The notes under the pieces were generated by a model. The model was not told where the DNA came from. It did not search any database and saw nothing but the letters and a program-made list of their open reading frames with translations. The position numbers were made by a program, and so were the translations under genes. A DNA stretch of 64,000 bases from Janibacter corallicola NBRC 107790 (lineage in GTDB: Bacteria > Actinomycetota > Actinomycetes > Actinomycetales > Dermatophilaceae). Below are positions 1-8,458 of the stretch, piece by piece (within the stretch, counting starts at the first letter, position 1; each line of letters begins with the position of its first letter). The stretch covers positions 1 to 64,000 of the forward strand of contig NZ_BCSR01000007.1 of NCBI RefSeq assembly GCF_001570965.1, read 5' to 3'.

Positions 1-639
1 GCCGAGCCATCGGCGGGGGTCGGGTCACGTCGGGGCCGACGCTGGCTCGTGCCCATCGGCGTCGGGATCCTGCTCGTCGTGCTGCTACGCGTCCTCGTCG
101 TCCAGTCCTACCGCGTGCCCACCTCCTCGATGGAGCCCGCGGTCGCGGCAGGGGACCGCGTGGCCGTGACGAAGATCGGCGCCGGGCAGCTCGAGCGGGG
201 CGACGTCATCGTCTTCGACGGCACCGAGGTCTTCGCCGACACCGAGCGCAGCCGCTTCCTGCCGGGTGGTGAGCTCGGCCGGGCCCTCGCCGCGGCGGCC
301 TCCACCTTCTCCATCGACCTCGGGGAGCAGGACTACCTCAAGCGCGTCGCGGCCACCGGCGGCGAGGTGGTCGCGTGCACCCCGAAGGGGGGACTGGTGG
401 TCGACGGCGACCCCGTCGCCGAGCCCTGGCTCCCGGAGGACGAGGCGCCCTGCTCCACCCCCTTCGAGGTGGAGGTCCCGCCGGACCACCTCTTCGTCCT
501 CGGGGACAACCGGTCGGAGTCGGCCGACTCCCGCTCCCACCTGGGTGATCCCGGCGGCGGGATGGTGCCGGTGGAGACCGTGATCGGCCACGTGTCCTGG
601 CGGTACTGGCCGCTCGACCGCTGGGGGAGCGTGGGCTGA
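1..639 (+). CDS. lepB: Signal peptidase I, first copy (5' end cut by window edge)
   Basis: Membrane-anchored serine protease that removes signal peptides from Sec/Tat-exported proteins. The frame is open from base 1, with an Arg-rich stretch before the GTG at 49, so the true start may lie upstream. A single membrane segment follows (codons after 49: PIGVGILLVVLLRVLVV). The catalytic Ser is in the TSSMEP motif (Ser codon about 127), the general-base Lys is in the LKRVAATGG motif, and the GDNRSESADSR box closes the active site. A second paralogue follows after 97 nt. Tandem SPase I genes beside rnhB are common in actinobacteria. Function is sure; the start is not. Confidence 0.93.
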   Translation, partial: AEPSAGVGSRRGRRWLVPIGVGILLVVLLRVLVVQSYRVPTSSMEPAVAAGDRVAVTKIGAGQLERGDVIVFDGTEVFADTERSRFLPGGELGRALAAAASTFSIDLGEQDYLKRVAATGGEVVACTPKGGLVVDGDPVAEPWLPEDEAPCSTPFEVEVPPDHLFVLGDNRSESADSRSHLGDPGGGMVPVETVIGHVSWRYWPLDRWGSVG

Positions 640-736
640 GGGACACGACCGAGCCGGACCGGTTGCACTCCTTCGGGCCGACGGGGGCGATACTTGGTGC
701 GGCAGTTCGTCGCCACCGGCGCAGCAGAGGAGACTT

Positions 737-1552
737 GTGGCACACGATCCTGATTCGGCCCACCGCGAGGCCGCGAACCACGGGCGCGCCCGGACCCGCT
801 CGGAGCGGCACCGGGGCAGTGGTGGTGGCGGCCGCGTCGTCGCGGGCTTCGCCGCCGGTGTCAAGGAGGTCGTCATCGTCCTCGCGATGGCGCTGGTCCT
901 CTCCTTCGTCGTCAAGACCTTCCTCGTGCAGGCCTTCTTCATCCCCAGCGAGTCGATGGAGGACACCCTCCTCGTCGGGGACCGGGTGGTCGTCTCGAAG
1001 CTGACGCCGGGCCCCTTCGACATCGACCGTGGGGACGTCGTCGTCTTCGACGACCCGGGCGGCTGGCTGAACCAACCGCCACCGGCGGACCGCGGGCCGC
1101 TCCTCGACGGACTGCACGACGGGCTCGTGTTCGTCGGCCTGCTGCCGGACACCTCCGAGGGCCACCTCATCAAGCGCGTCATCGGTCTTCCCGGTGACAA
1201 GGTCGAGTGCTGCGACGCCGAGGACCGTCTCCTCGTCAACGGCGAGCCCATCGACGAGACCTCCTACATCCGCCCCGGATCGAAGCCCAGCGAGGTGGAG
1301 TTCAACGTCGTCGTCCCCGAGGGGCACCTGTGGGTCATGGGTGACAACCGGGGCGAGTCCTCCGACTCCCGCTTCCACGACCCGGAGGGCACCGGCAAGG
1401 AGGGCTCGGTCCCGATGGACCTCGTCGTCGGCAAGGCCTTCGTCAAGATCTGGCCGCTGGACCGGATCTCGATGATCGACTCCCACGACACCGTCTTCTC
1501 CGACGTGCCGCCCGCCGGATCACAGGCCCTCGCGGAGACGGAGACGCGGTGA
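737..1552 (+). CDS. lepB: Signal peptidase I, second copy
   Basis: A 271-residue type I signal peptidase. A hydrophilic Arg/Gly-rich cytoplasmic tail of about 35 residues precedes one membrane helix (around residues 46-68). The catalytic Ser is in IPSESMEDT and the Lys in [11 protein letters not shown]; the C-terminal [12 protein letters not shown] box is intact. It has a longer loop between the Ser and Lys boxes than the first copy (a [13 protein letters not shown] segment), so substrate preference may differ. GTG start at 737, preceded by an AGAGGAGA ribosome-binding site. Its stop overlaps the rnhB start (GTGA). A GATACT hexamer near 689 could be its -10 box, but no good -35 is seen. Confidence 0.95.
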   Translation: MAHDPDSAHREAANHGRARTRSERHRGSGGGGRVVAGFAAGVKEVVIVLAMALVLSFVVKTFLVQAFFIPSESMEDTLLVGDRVVVSKLTPGPFDIDRGDVVVFDDPGGWLNQPPPADRGPLLDGLHDGLVFVGLLPDTSEGHLIKRVIGLPGDKVECCDAEDRLLVNGEPIDETSYIRPGSKPSEVEFNVVVPEGHLWVMGDNRGESSDSRFHDPEGTGKEGSVPMDLVVGKAFVKIWPLDRISMIDSHDTVFSDVPPAGSQALAETETR

Positions 1553-2316
1553 CACCGGCCCCGCGCACCACCCGCTCCTCGCGCCCCAGCCTGCGCCTGG
1601 AGCGGGAGCTGCAACGGCAGGGCCACCGGGTGCTTGCCGGCATGGACGAGGTCGGCCGTGGCGCACTCGCCGGCCCGGTCAGCGTCGGGGTCGTCGTCAT
1701 CGACGAGACCTGCCGCAGCGCCCCCACGGGGGTGCGCGACTCCAAGCTGCTCACGGCCACCGCACGCCGGGCCATGGTGCCGCGGCTGCGGCGCTGGGCC
1801 CTCGGGCACGCGGTCGGGCACGCGCAGCCGGCCGAGATCGACCGGATCGGGATCATGGCCGCCCTCCGGCTCGCGGGCACCCGCGCGCTGGCGCAGGTCG
1901 GCCTGCCCGTGGACCTGGTCATCCTCGACGGCAACCACGACTGGCTCACCGACCCGGAGCAGGTGGGCCTGCTCGCCGAGCTGGGGCAGGGCACTGCCGC
2001 CCCGCCGGTGCACACGGTGGTCAAGGCGGACATGCGGTGCAGCTCGGTGGCCGCCGCCTCGGTGCTGGCCAAGGTCGAGCGGGACACGATGATGATCGAG
2101 CTGTCCGCCTCCCACCCGCAGTACTCGTGGGAGGAGAACAAGGGCTACTCCGCGGCCGCCCACCTGGACGCCCTCGCCGAGCACGGCGCCTGCGAGCACC
2201 ACCGCCGATCCTGGTCCCTCCCGGGGGTCGGGGAGCCGGTGGCGAGGGTGGAGGATGGCCGTGAGCCGCTCGAGAGGCTCGTGGCCGCAGCGACCGCCGA
2301 AGGGAGGACCCGATGA
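1549..2316 (+). CDS. rnhB: Ribonuclease HII
   Basis: Cleaves the RNA strand of RNA-DNA hybrids and single ribonucleotides embedded in DNA. 255 residues. The active-site signature [13 protein letters not shown] (Asp33, Glu34) is followed by DSKLLT, a LDGNHDWL segment and [21 protein letters not shown], covering the DEDD metal-binding residues of the family. The first 25 residues are a basic extension before the fold. The GTG start overlaps the lepB stop and its own stop overlaps the next ATG, so translation is probably coupled through lepB-rnhB-DUF2469. Confidence 0.96.
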   Translation: MTPAPRTTRSSRPSLRLERELQRQGHRVLAGMDEVGRGALAGPVSVGVVVIDETCRSAPTGVRDSKLLTATARRAMVPRLRRWALGHAVGHAQPAEIDRIGIMAALRLAGTRALAQVGLPVDLVILDGNHDWLTDPEQVGLLAELGQGTAAPPVHTVVKADMRCSSVAAASVLAKVERDTMMIELSASHPQYSWEENKGYSAAAHLDALAEHGACEHHRRSWSLPGVGEPVARVEDGREPLERLVAAATAEGRTR

Positions 2317-2627
2317 GCTCGGAGGACCTGGAGAAGTACGAGACCGAGATGGAGCTCGCGCTCTACCGCGAGTACCGCGACGTCGTGCACCTCTTCAGCC
2401 ACGTCGTGGAGACCGAGCGCCGGTTCTACCTCGCCAACAGCGTGGACGTGAGCGTCCGTGGCGAGGGTGCCGAGGTCTACTTCGAGGTGACGATGGAGGA
2501 CGCGTGGGTGTGGGACATCTACCGCCCCGCCCGCTTCGCCAGGCAGGTACGGGTCGTCACCTTCAAGGACGTCAACGTCGAGGAGCTCGCCCGGAACGAG
2601 CTGAAGGTGCCGGAGGGCCCGTTCTGA
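2313..2627 (+). CDS. DUF2469 family protein
   Basis: A 104-residue acidic protein of the DUF2469 family, found in actinobacteria directly downstream of rnhB; no biochemical role is established. It starts [15 protein letters not shown] and has a core rich in Tyr, Val and acidic residues ([21 protein letters not shown], then [14 protein letters not shown]). No membrane segment or signal peptide. ATG overlaps the rnhB stop (ATGA). Its last 56 nt overlap the end of the convergent TetR gene. The genomic position is the main clue, suggesting a housekeeping role linked to RNase HII or protein export. Confidence 0.88.
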   Translation: MSSEDLEKYETEMELALYREYRDVVHLFSHVVETERRFYLANSVDVSVRGEGAEVYFEVTMEDAWVWDIYRPARFARQVRVVTFKDVNVEELARNELKVPEGPF

Positions 2628-3177
2628 CCCGCTGACGCACCCCGTCCAGGACGAGCGCCAGGCCGAGGTGGAAGTCGGACTCCTGCAGGACCTCGTCCTC
2701 GATCGCCCCCGCGCTGGCGGCCTGCAGGTGGGTCTGCTCCTCCATCGTGTGGCCGAGGACGAAGTGCAGCAGCGTGCGGGTGGCGACGCGGACCCCTTCG
2801 TCGTCCAGGCCGGAGCCGGCCAGGACGGCCGCGACGGCCTCCTCGGGGGCCCGGCCACCGGTGCCGAGGGCCCGGACGGTCGCGACGAGCTCCGCGCCGT
2901 CCCGGTGGGCGAGCAGCGCGTCCCGCAGCGAGGAGCAGGCGGCCGCGAGCTGCTCGTCCCAGCTGCCCCGCGTGGTGCCGCCGGCGCGGGGGCCCCGGAG
3001 GAGCAACGTGTCGGCGACCGCCCCGAGGAGTGCCTGCTTGTTCGGGAAGTGGTGGTAGAGCGCGCTCGGCCGCACGTCGAGCTCGGTGGCCAGACGGCGC
3101 ATCGTCAGGTCACCCAGGCCGTGGGCGTCGAGCACGGCCAGGGCACGGTCGATGACGTCGCCTCGGCGATTGACCAC
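2572..3177 (-). CDS. bioQ: TetR-family repressor of biotin transport, BioQ-like
   Basis: A 201-residue TetR regulator with an N-terminal helix-turn-helix (LTMRRLATELDVRPSALYHHFPNKQALL) and a TetR_C-type ligand domain. The GTG start at 3177 is chosen because AAGGAG lies 6 nt upstream; an ATG at 3225 in the same frame has no site, and farther upstream the frame runs through the operators. It is divergent from bioYMN, and the intergenic region carries two TGAAC-N3-GTTCA palindromes, close to the TGAAC-N3-GTTAC motif known for BioQ of Corynebacterium. It probably represses bioYMN and itself. Its end overlaps DUF2469 by 56 nt. Other ligand-binding TetR roles cannot be excluded. Confidence 0.78.
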   Translation of the reverse strand: MVNRRGDVIDRALAVLDAHGLGDLTMRRLATELDVRPSALYHHFPNKQALLGAVADTLLLRGPRAGGTTRGSWDEQLAAACSSLRDALLAHRDGAELVATVRALGTGGRAPEEAVAAVLAGSGLDDEGVRVATRTLLHFVLGHTMEEQTHLQAASAGAIEDEVLQESDFHLGLALVLDGVRQRVRTGPPAPSARSGRAPRR

Positions 3178-3201
3178 GCGATGCTCCTTGGTGAGGCATG
3201 T

Positions 3202-3260
3202 TTGACGGCGGGTGGGCTCCACCATAACCTGAACGCTGTTCATCTCCTGAACGCCGTTCA
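3202..3260. promoter_or_regulatory. Divergent bioQ/bioYMN promoter with two BioQ-type operators
   Basis: Rightward promoter: -35 TTGACG (3202-3207), 17-bp spacer, -10 TAACCT (3225-3230). Two perfect 13-bp palindromes follow, TGAACGCTGTTCA (3230-3242) and TGAACGCCGTTCA (3248-3260), with centres 18 bp apart, so two dimers could sit on nearly the same DNA face. The first overlaps the -10 box and predicted start site. On the other strand TATGGT (3226-3221) is a plausible -10 for the TetR gene with its -35 region inside operator 2. Repressor binding would block both genes. Confidence 0.8.
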
Positions 3261-3293
3261 GGCTCCCGTCGCCACCACCCACAGGAACCCCCC

Positions 3294-3920
3294 ATGGCTC
3301 TCGCCCGCCGCCGCTCCACCTCCACCGACCTCGCGCTCATCGCGGCCTTCGCCGCGCTCGTGGCGGTGGCGGCCATCCTGCCCGCGCTCAACGTCGCCGG
3401 CCCGGTACCCATCACCCTGCAGACCTTCGCCGTGCTGCTGTGCGGCGCGGTGCTGGGTGCCCGCCGTGGCTTCCTCGCGGTGCTGCTCTACGTCGTCGTC
3501 GGGGCCGCCGGACTGCCGGTCTTCTCCGGCGGGGCCGGGGGACTCGGCGTGCTGGCCGGGCCCACGGCGGGCTACCTCGTCGGCTTCCCCTTCGCCGCGG
3601 CCCTCTGCGGGTTCCTCGTCGAGCGAGTGCCCCGCCGCCTCGGGGCGCGGAGCATCCCCTTCGTCTTCCTCGCCGGCCTGGTCGGCAGCGCGGTCTTCAT
3701 CCACACCGCCGGGATGGCCGGGCTCGTCCTGCGCGCCGACATGACGTGGGCGCAGGCCTTCGACACCGACAAGGTCTTCTGGATCGGCGACATCATCAAG
3801 AACGTCGTCATGGCGCTGGTCGCGACCGCCGTCCACCGCGCCTTCCCCGACCTGCTGGACCGTCCGGTCGCCGCCGCGCCCGGGGCGGGCGCCGCGGTCG
3901 AGGAGCGCGCGGACGCGTGA
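3294..3920 (+). CDS. bioY: Biotin ECF transporter substrate-binding subunit BioY
   Basis: Membrane S-component of the biotin ECF transporter. 208 residues with about six hydrophobic segments. Family motifs PITLQTF (about residue 40) and GLPVFSGG (about residue 72) line the biotin site, and the conserved RRGF segment lies between. The C-terminus is a short Ala/Glu-rich cytoplasmic tail. ATG at 3294 lies 33 nt after the second operator. The stop overlaps the bioM start (GTGA), giving a three-gene operon with the ATPase and energy-coupling subunits. No biotin synthesis gene (bioA, B, D, F) is in the window, so this cluster serves uptake. Confidence 0.95.
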   Translation: MALARRRSTSTDLALIAAFAALVAVAAILPALNVAGPVPITLQTFAVLLCGAVLGARRGFLAVLLYVVVGAAGLPVFSGGAGGLGVLAGPTAGYLVGFPFAAALCGFLVERVPRRLGARSIPFVFLAGLVGSAVFIHTAGMAGLVLRADMTWAQAFDTDKVFWIGDIIKNVVMALVATAVHRAFPDLLDRPVAAAPGAGAAVEERADA

Positions 3921-4609
3921 GCCGGCTCGAGCTGCGCGCGGCCTCCTTCCGTCCCACGGCCGAGGGGCCGGTGGTCCTGCACCCCACGACGCTGGAGCTG
4001 ACCGAGCAGCGCGTCGCCCTCATCGGTGCCAACGGGTCCGGGAAGTCCACGCTCGCCCGGATGCTCAACGGGCTGGTCCCGGCGAGCAGCGGGCAGGTCC
4101 TCGTCGACGGCCTCGACGTCGCCCGCGAGGGCGGGAGCGTCCGGCGGCGGGTGGGCTTCGCCTTCTCCGACCCGTCGGCCCAGCTCGTCATGCCGACGGT
4201 CCTCGAGGACGTGGCGCTCTCCCTCCGGCGCACCCACCGGAACAAGAAGGAGCGGCGTGCCGCGGCCCTGGCGACCCTCGAGTCCTTCGGCCTCGGCGGG
4301 CGCGGTGACCAGAGCGTGCACACACTCTCCGGGGGCCAGCGCCAGCTGCTCGCGCTCGCCGGTGTCCTGGCCACCTCGCCTGCGGTGCTCGTGGCGGACG
4401 AGCCGACCACCCTGCTCGACCTGGGCAACAGCCTGCGCATCGGGGAGCTGCTCTTCTCCCTCGAGCAGCAGCTCGTGCTCGTCACCCACGACCTCGGTCT
4501 CGCCGCCCGGTGCGACCGGGCCCTCGTCATCGACGCCGGGCGGGTGGTCCACGACGGCCCGGCGCCCGCGGCGGTCGAGCACTACCGGGTGCTCGCGGGT
4601 GCGCGGTGA
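3917..4609 (+). CDS. bioM: Biotin ECF transporter ATPase BioM
   Basis: ATP-binding subunit that powers biotin import with BioN and BioY. About 230 residues. Walker A GANGSGKST, Q-loop region in the FSDPSAQLVMPT segment, ABC signature LSGGQRQ, Walker B VLVADEPTT and switch His in LVTHDLG are all present in order. The FSDPSAQLVMPTV stretch resembles the energy-coupling ATPases CbiO/EcfA. The GTG start at 3917 overlaps the bioY stop; the same frame runs open far upstream inside bioY but lacks family sequence there. The stop overlaps the bioN start. Confidence 0.94.
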   Translation: MSRLELRAASFRPTAEGPVVLHPTTLELTEQRVALIGANGSGKSTLARMLNGLVPASSGQVLVDGLDVAREGGSVRRRVGFAFSDPSAQLVMPTVLEDVALSLRRTHRNKKERRAAALATLESFGLGGRGDQSVHTLSGGQRQLLALAGVLATSPAVLVADEPTTLLDLGNSLRIGELLFSLEQQLVLVTHDLGLAARCDRALVIDAGRVVHDGPAPAAVEHYRVLAGAR

Positions 4610-5217
4610 GCGCCCCGGTCCTGCTCAGGGAGTATCGCCCCGGCACCACGTGGCTGCACCGGCTCGGCCCGGGCAGCAAGCTGCTCGGGCTGTGCGGGTG
4701 CGCGATCCTGCTCGTCGCGGTCCGCTGGCCCCCTCTCGCCGTGGCGGCCGTGCTCGTCGCGCTGGGCCTCGCGCTCGGCTCCGGCATCGGCTGGCGCGAG
4801 GCCGGCCGCACGCTGCGCGGAGTGATGATCGTGGCGGTCCTGCTCGGCGCCTGGCTCGTCTGGCAGCACGGGTGGGCCCGGGCGGTGGACTCCGTCGGTG
4901 ACCTGCTTGCGCTCGTCCTGCTCGCCTCGGTCCTGACCCGCACGACCTCCGTCGAGGACATGCTCGACACCGTGACGCGGGCGCTGGTGCCGCTGCGGCG
5001 CTTCGGGGCGGACCCGGAACGGGCGGCGCTGACCTTCTCGCTGATGATCCGGGCCATCCCGAGCACGCTCGAGGTCGCCGAGGAGACCCGGCAGGCGGCC
5101 CTGGCACGGGGCATGACGCGCAGCCCCCGGGCCCGCCTGGTTCCGCTCGTGATCCGGGTGGTCGCCCGCGCCCGGGCGACCGGGGAGGCGCTGCACGCCC
5201 GCGGCATCGACGACTGA
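4606..5217 (+). CDS. bioN: Biotin ECF transporter transmembrane subunit BioN
   Basis: Energy-coupling T-component (CbiQ/EcfT family), about 203 residues. Hydrophobic helices occupy roughly residues 25-65 and 75-110. The two coupling-helix signatures are degenerate Ala-Arg-Gly motifs: one AARG-like motif in QAALARGMTR and a second in EALHARGIDD at the extreme C-terminus. GTG start at 4606 is coupled to the bioM stop. A 135-nt gap separates it from yraN, so it probably ends the operon; no clear terminator is seen in the gap. Confidence 0.92.
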   Translation: MSAPVLLREYRPGTTWLHRLGPGSKLLGLCGCAILLVAVRWPPLAVAAVLVALGLALGSGIGWREAGRTLRGVMIVAVLLGAWLVWQHGWARAVDSVGDLLALVLLASVLTRTTSVEDMLDTVTRALVPLRRFGADPERAALTFSLMIRAIPSTLEVAEETRQAALARGMTRSPRARLVPLVIRVVARARATGEALHARGIDD

Positions 5218-5352
5218 GCCGGCTGCCACCCCCTTCGCGTCGGGAGTCCGTCGTCCACATCCTCTCGGTGCCCCGGGCGGTCCTCCACAGCCGGGACGAG
5301 CCGGTCCGCACCGGCCGTCGGCGACGCTTCACTGGTCGTGGAGGTGGTCGAG

Positions 5353-5718
5353 ATGACCGGGACACGGCCCACACGGATGGAGCTCGGGGCGCAGGGGGAG
5401 GAGCTCGCGCTGGAGCACCTGCAGCGGGCCGGCATGGAGCTGCTGGACCGCAACTGGCGCTGTCGTGCCGGCGAGATCGATCTCGTCATGCGCGACGGCG
5501 GGCAGGTCGTCGTGTGCGAGGTGAAGACCCGCACGAGCACCCGGTTCGGGGACCCCGTGGAGGCGGTCACCCCGACGAAGCACGCGCGGCTGCGCCGCCT
5601 CGCCGGCATGTGGGTGGCAGAGCACGCCAGTCCGGCTGGTGGGCTGCGGCTCGACGTCGTGGGGATGCTGTTCCACCCGGACGGCACCCACTCCGTCGAC
5701 CACCGGCGGGGGGTGTGA
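5353..5718 (+). CDS. yraN: YraN family (UPF0102) putative endonuclease
   Basis: A small restriction-endonuclease-like protein of the UPF0102 family, about 121 residues. It has the expected layout: N-terminal LGAQGEELALEHL, then the catalytic-type GEIDLVMRDGGQVVVCEVKTR (Asp, Glu and Lys as in PD-(D/E)XK nucleases), then the VEAVTPTKHARLRRLA helix. The ATG at 5353 is preferred over the GTG at 5338 because GGAGG lies 8 nt before it. Co-located with comM and dprA as in most actinobacteria, pointing to DNA uptake or processing. The stop overlaps the comM start. Confidence 0.9.
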   Translation: MTGTRPTRMELGAQGEELALEHLQRAGMELLDRNWRCRAGEIDLVMRDGGQVVVCEVKTRTSTRFGDPVEAVTPTKHARLRRLAGMWVAEHASPAGGLRLDVVGMLFHPDGTHSVDHRRGV

Positions 5719-7259
5719 CGGTGAGCATCGGCGTGACGAAGGGAGTCGCCCTCCGGGGCGTCACCGGGCACCTCGTGGAGATCGAGTGCCACGTCGGCCC
5801 GGGTCTGCCCGCCTTCGAGCTCGGCGGGCTGCCGGACCGGGCGCTGCGCCAGGCCCCGCAGCGGGTGCGTGCGGCGGCGCTCTCCGCCGGCGCCCCCATC
5901 GGGTCCCGGCAGATCACGATCAACCTCTCACCCGCCTCGATCCCCAAGCAGGGGACCGGCTTCGACCTGGGTCTGGCGATCGCGGTGTACGCGGCGGTCG
6001 ACGTCGTGCCGGCCACGGCGGTCCGCCCGGTGGCCCACCTGGCCGAGCTCGGACTGGACGGTCGGCTGCGGCACGTGACCGGCGTGCTGCCGGCGGTGCT
6101 GGCCGCACAGCGGGCCGGCTGCGAGCACGTGGTCGTCGCCCCGGAGGACGTGGCCGAGGCCGGCCTCGTCGACGGGATGCGCGTCTCGACCGCCGAGAGC
6201 CTCGGGGAGCTGGTCGCGGCCTACCGGGCGCTGCGCCGGGGAGGCCGGCTCGAGCCCGCTGCCGCACGTGCCGCACGAGGCGACGGGACGCCGTCGCCCG
6301 CCGTCGACCTGGCCGACGTCTCGGGCCAGCACGAGGCCCGCTCGGCGCTCATGCTCGCCGCCGCCGGCGGGCACCACCTGCTCCTCAACGGGCCACCGGG
6401 GTCGGGCAAGACGATGCTCGCGGAGCGCCTCGTGACGATCCTGCCGACGCTGACCCGGGAGCAGGCCCTGGAGTCCCTCGCCGTGCGCTCCCTGCTGGGT
6501 GAGGTCCCGACCACGGGCCTGGACCTGCAGCCGCCCTTCGTCGCGCCGCACCACTCCGCCAGCCTCGCCTCGCTCGTCGGCGGTGGCAGCGGCGCCGTCC
6601 TGCCGGGGGCGGTCTCCCAGGCCCACCACGGGGTCCTCTTCCTCGACGAGGCGGCCGAGTTCGGTGCCTCCGTGCTGCAGGCGCTGCGCCAGCCTCTGGA
6701 GTCCGGCCAGGTGGTCATCGCCAGGGCGCGCGAGCGAGTGGTCTACCCCGCCCGCGCCCAGCTGGTCCTCGCGGCGAACCCGTGCCCGTGCGGTGAGGGG
6801 TACGGCAAGGGGCTCTCCTGCACCTGCCGTCCCACCCAGCGCCGGGCGTACGCGGCCCGGTTGCGCGGCCCGCTCCTGGACCGGGTCGACATCCAGGTGC
6901 AGGTACCCAAGGTCAGTCTGGCCGACCTCAACGAGGCACCGCCGGACTCCAGCGCCGCCGTCGCCGAGCGCGTGCGGCAGGCACGGGAGGCCCAGCGCCG
7001 CCGGTGGGAGCCCCTCGGGTGGCAGCTCAACGGGCAGGTGCCGGGGCCGGTGCTCCGGCGGCGACCGTGGCGGCTGCCGTCGGCCGCGACCGCCTCGCTG
7101 GACCGTGCCCTCGAGCTGGGGCAGGTCACCGTCCGGGGGTACGACCGCGTGCTCCGGCTGGCATGGTCCTCCGCCGACCTGCACGGACGCACGGCGCCCG
7201 CGGCCGAGGACGTGGGCCTGGCCCTGATGTACCGCACCCAGGGGGCGGTGGCGGCATGA
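5715..7259 (+). CDS. comM: ComM/YifB family Mg chelatase-like AAA+ ATPase
   Basis: AAA+ helicase that promotes branch migration during natural transformation in proteobacteria; its actinobacterial role is less clear. 514 residues from the GTG at 5715, which overlaps the yraN stop; a GTG at 5721 is equally possible. The N-terminal Lon-type S5 fold includes ELGGLPDRALRQAPQRVRAA and PASIPKQGTGFDLGLA. The AAA+ core has Walker A NGPPGSGKTML, Walker B GVLFLDEAAEF and a Cys-rich NPCPCGEGYGKGLSCTC segment. The stop overlaps the dprA ATG. Confidence 0.94.
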   Translation: MTVSIGVTKGVALRGVTGHLVEIECHVGPGLPAFELGGLPDRALRQAPQRVRAAALSAGAPIGSRQITINLSPASIPKQGTGFDLGLAIAVYAAVDVVPATAVRPVAHLAELGLDGRLRHVTGVLPAVLAAQRAGCEHVVVAPEDVAEAGLVDGMRVSTAESLGELVAAYRALRRGGRLEPAAARAARGDGTPSPAVDLADVSGQHEARSALMLAAAGGHHLLLNGPPGSGKTMLAERLVTILPTLTREQALESLAVRSLLGEVPTTGLDLQPPFVAPHHSASLASLVGGGSGAVLPGAVSQAHHGVLFLDEAAEFGASVLQALRQPLESGQVVIARARERVVYPARAQLVLAANPCPCGEGYGKGLSCTCRPTQRRAYAARLRGPLLDRVDIQVQVPKVSLADLNEAPPDSSAAVAERVRQAREAQRRRWEPLGWQLNGQVPGPVLRRRPWRLPSAATASLDRALELGQVTVRGYDRVLRLAWSSADLHGRTAPAAEDVGLALMYRTQGAVAA

Positions 7260-8440
7260 GTGCCCAGAGTCCTCCCGCTCCCACCGCCGCCGAGCGCGCC
7301 CGCGCCCACGCCATGGTCGACGGGGACGAGCGCCGCGCCCGCATCGCCTGGTCCCGGGTGCTCGAACCCCGCCGTGAGCGTCCGGGGCTCCCGCTCACCC
7401 GACTCGAGGTCGCCCTCCACGAGATCGGGTACACGACCGCGTGGCACCGGCTCGTCGACGGCGACCTGCCCAGGGCCGAGAGCGCCCGGGCCCACGTGCC
7501 CGCCGTCGACGTCGACGCGGAGCTGTCGCGGGTCACCCGCTCGAGGGCACGCGTCGTCGTGCCGGGCGACGCGGACTGGCCCACCGCGCTGGACCATCCG
7601 CTCATCCGGCCGCACCTGATCCACGTGCGCGGTCAGGGGTGCCTCGCCGACCTGACGCAGCGGGCCGTCGCCGTCGTCGGGTCCCGCGCCGGCACCGGCT
7701 ACGGCGAGGCCGTGGCGCGGGAGCTCGGCTCCGGCATCGCCCGCTCGGGCTGGACGGTCGTCTCCGGGGCGGCCTTCGGCATCGACGCCGCCGCGCACCA
7801 GGGCGGCCTCGTCGTCGACGGGCCCGGCGTGGCCGTCCTGCCGTGCGGCCCGGACCGCACCTACCCCGTGAGCAACCAGCGTCTCGTCGACGCCGTCGCC
7901 GAGTCCGGGGCGGTGGTCACCGAGCTGGCCACCGGCACCGTCGCGCGCCGCCACCGCTTCCTCGCCCGCAATCGACTCATCGCCGCCCTCTCGCGGTGCT
8001 GCATCGTCGTCGAGGCCGGGCTGCGCTCCGGGTCGCTGAACACCGCGGGCTGGGCGGAGGCCCTCCACCTGCCGGTCGGTGCCGTGCCCGGACCCGTGAC
8101 GCAGATGTCCTCCGCGGGGTGCAACGAGTGGATCCAGAAGACGCGGGCGGGCCTCGTCGCCGACACCGGTGACGTCCTGGCGCTCGCCGGATCCGTCGGC
8201 GACGCCCCGGACGAGGTCGCCGAGCTCCTCGGACCGGCCCGCCCCCTGGACGCGCTCACCGCCGCCCAGCGCGGGGTGCACGACCTGCTCTCCCTCCGGC
8301 AGGAGAGCGCGGTCGGGGATCTCGCCACCGAGCTGGTCCTGCCCGTCGAGGAGGTCATCGCCATCCTCTCGGTGCTCCAGATCGAGGGGTGGGTCACGCA
8401 GGGGGAGTCCGGCGGGTGGTTGCGCACCCCCGCCGGGTGA
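7256..8440 (+). CDS. dprA: DNA processing protein DprA
   Basis: Loads RecA on incoming single-stranded DNA during transformation. 394 residues from the ATG at 7256 (ATGA overlap with comM). The Rossmann-like core includes VAVVGSRAGTGYGE, GWTVVSGAAFGIDAAAHQGGL, VAVLPCGPDRTYP and the FLARNRLIAALSRCCIVVEAGLRSGSLNTA segment that binds DNA. A C-terminal winged-helix region (LTAAQRGVHDLLSLRQESAVGDLATEL) is present. Whether this organism is naturally competent cannot be told from the window. xerC follows after 18 nt. Confidence 0.95.
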   Translation: MSAQSPPAPTAAERARAHAMVDGDERRARIAWSRVLEPRRERPGLPLTRLEVALHEIGYTTAWHRLVDGDLPRAESARAHVPAVDVDAELSRVTRSRARVVVPGDADWPTALDHPLIRPHLIHVRGQGCLADLTQRAVAVVGSRAGTGYGEAVARELGSGIARSGWTVVSGAAFGIDAAAHQGGLVVDGPGVAVLPCGPDRTYPVSNQRLVDAVAESGAVVTELATGTVARRHRFLARNRLIAALSRCCIVVEAGLRSGSLNTAGWAEALHLPVGAVPGPVTQMSSAGCNEWIQKTRAGLVADTGDVLALAGSVGDAPDEVAELLGPARPLDALTAAQRGVHDLLSLRQESAVGDLATELVLPVEEVIAILSVLQIEGWVTQGESGGWLRTPAG

Positions 8441-8458
8441 ACGTGCCACGGTAGGGGC

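Noticed and set aside
85-1251. Long open frames antisense to the signal peptidase genes and to many others
   Set aside because: At about 70% GC, antisense frames stay open by chance. Their products are Arg/Pro/Gly-rich without family motifs, while the sense genes carry clear catalytic motifs.
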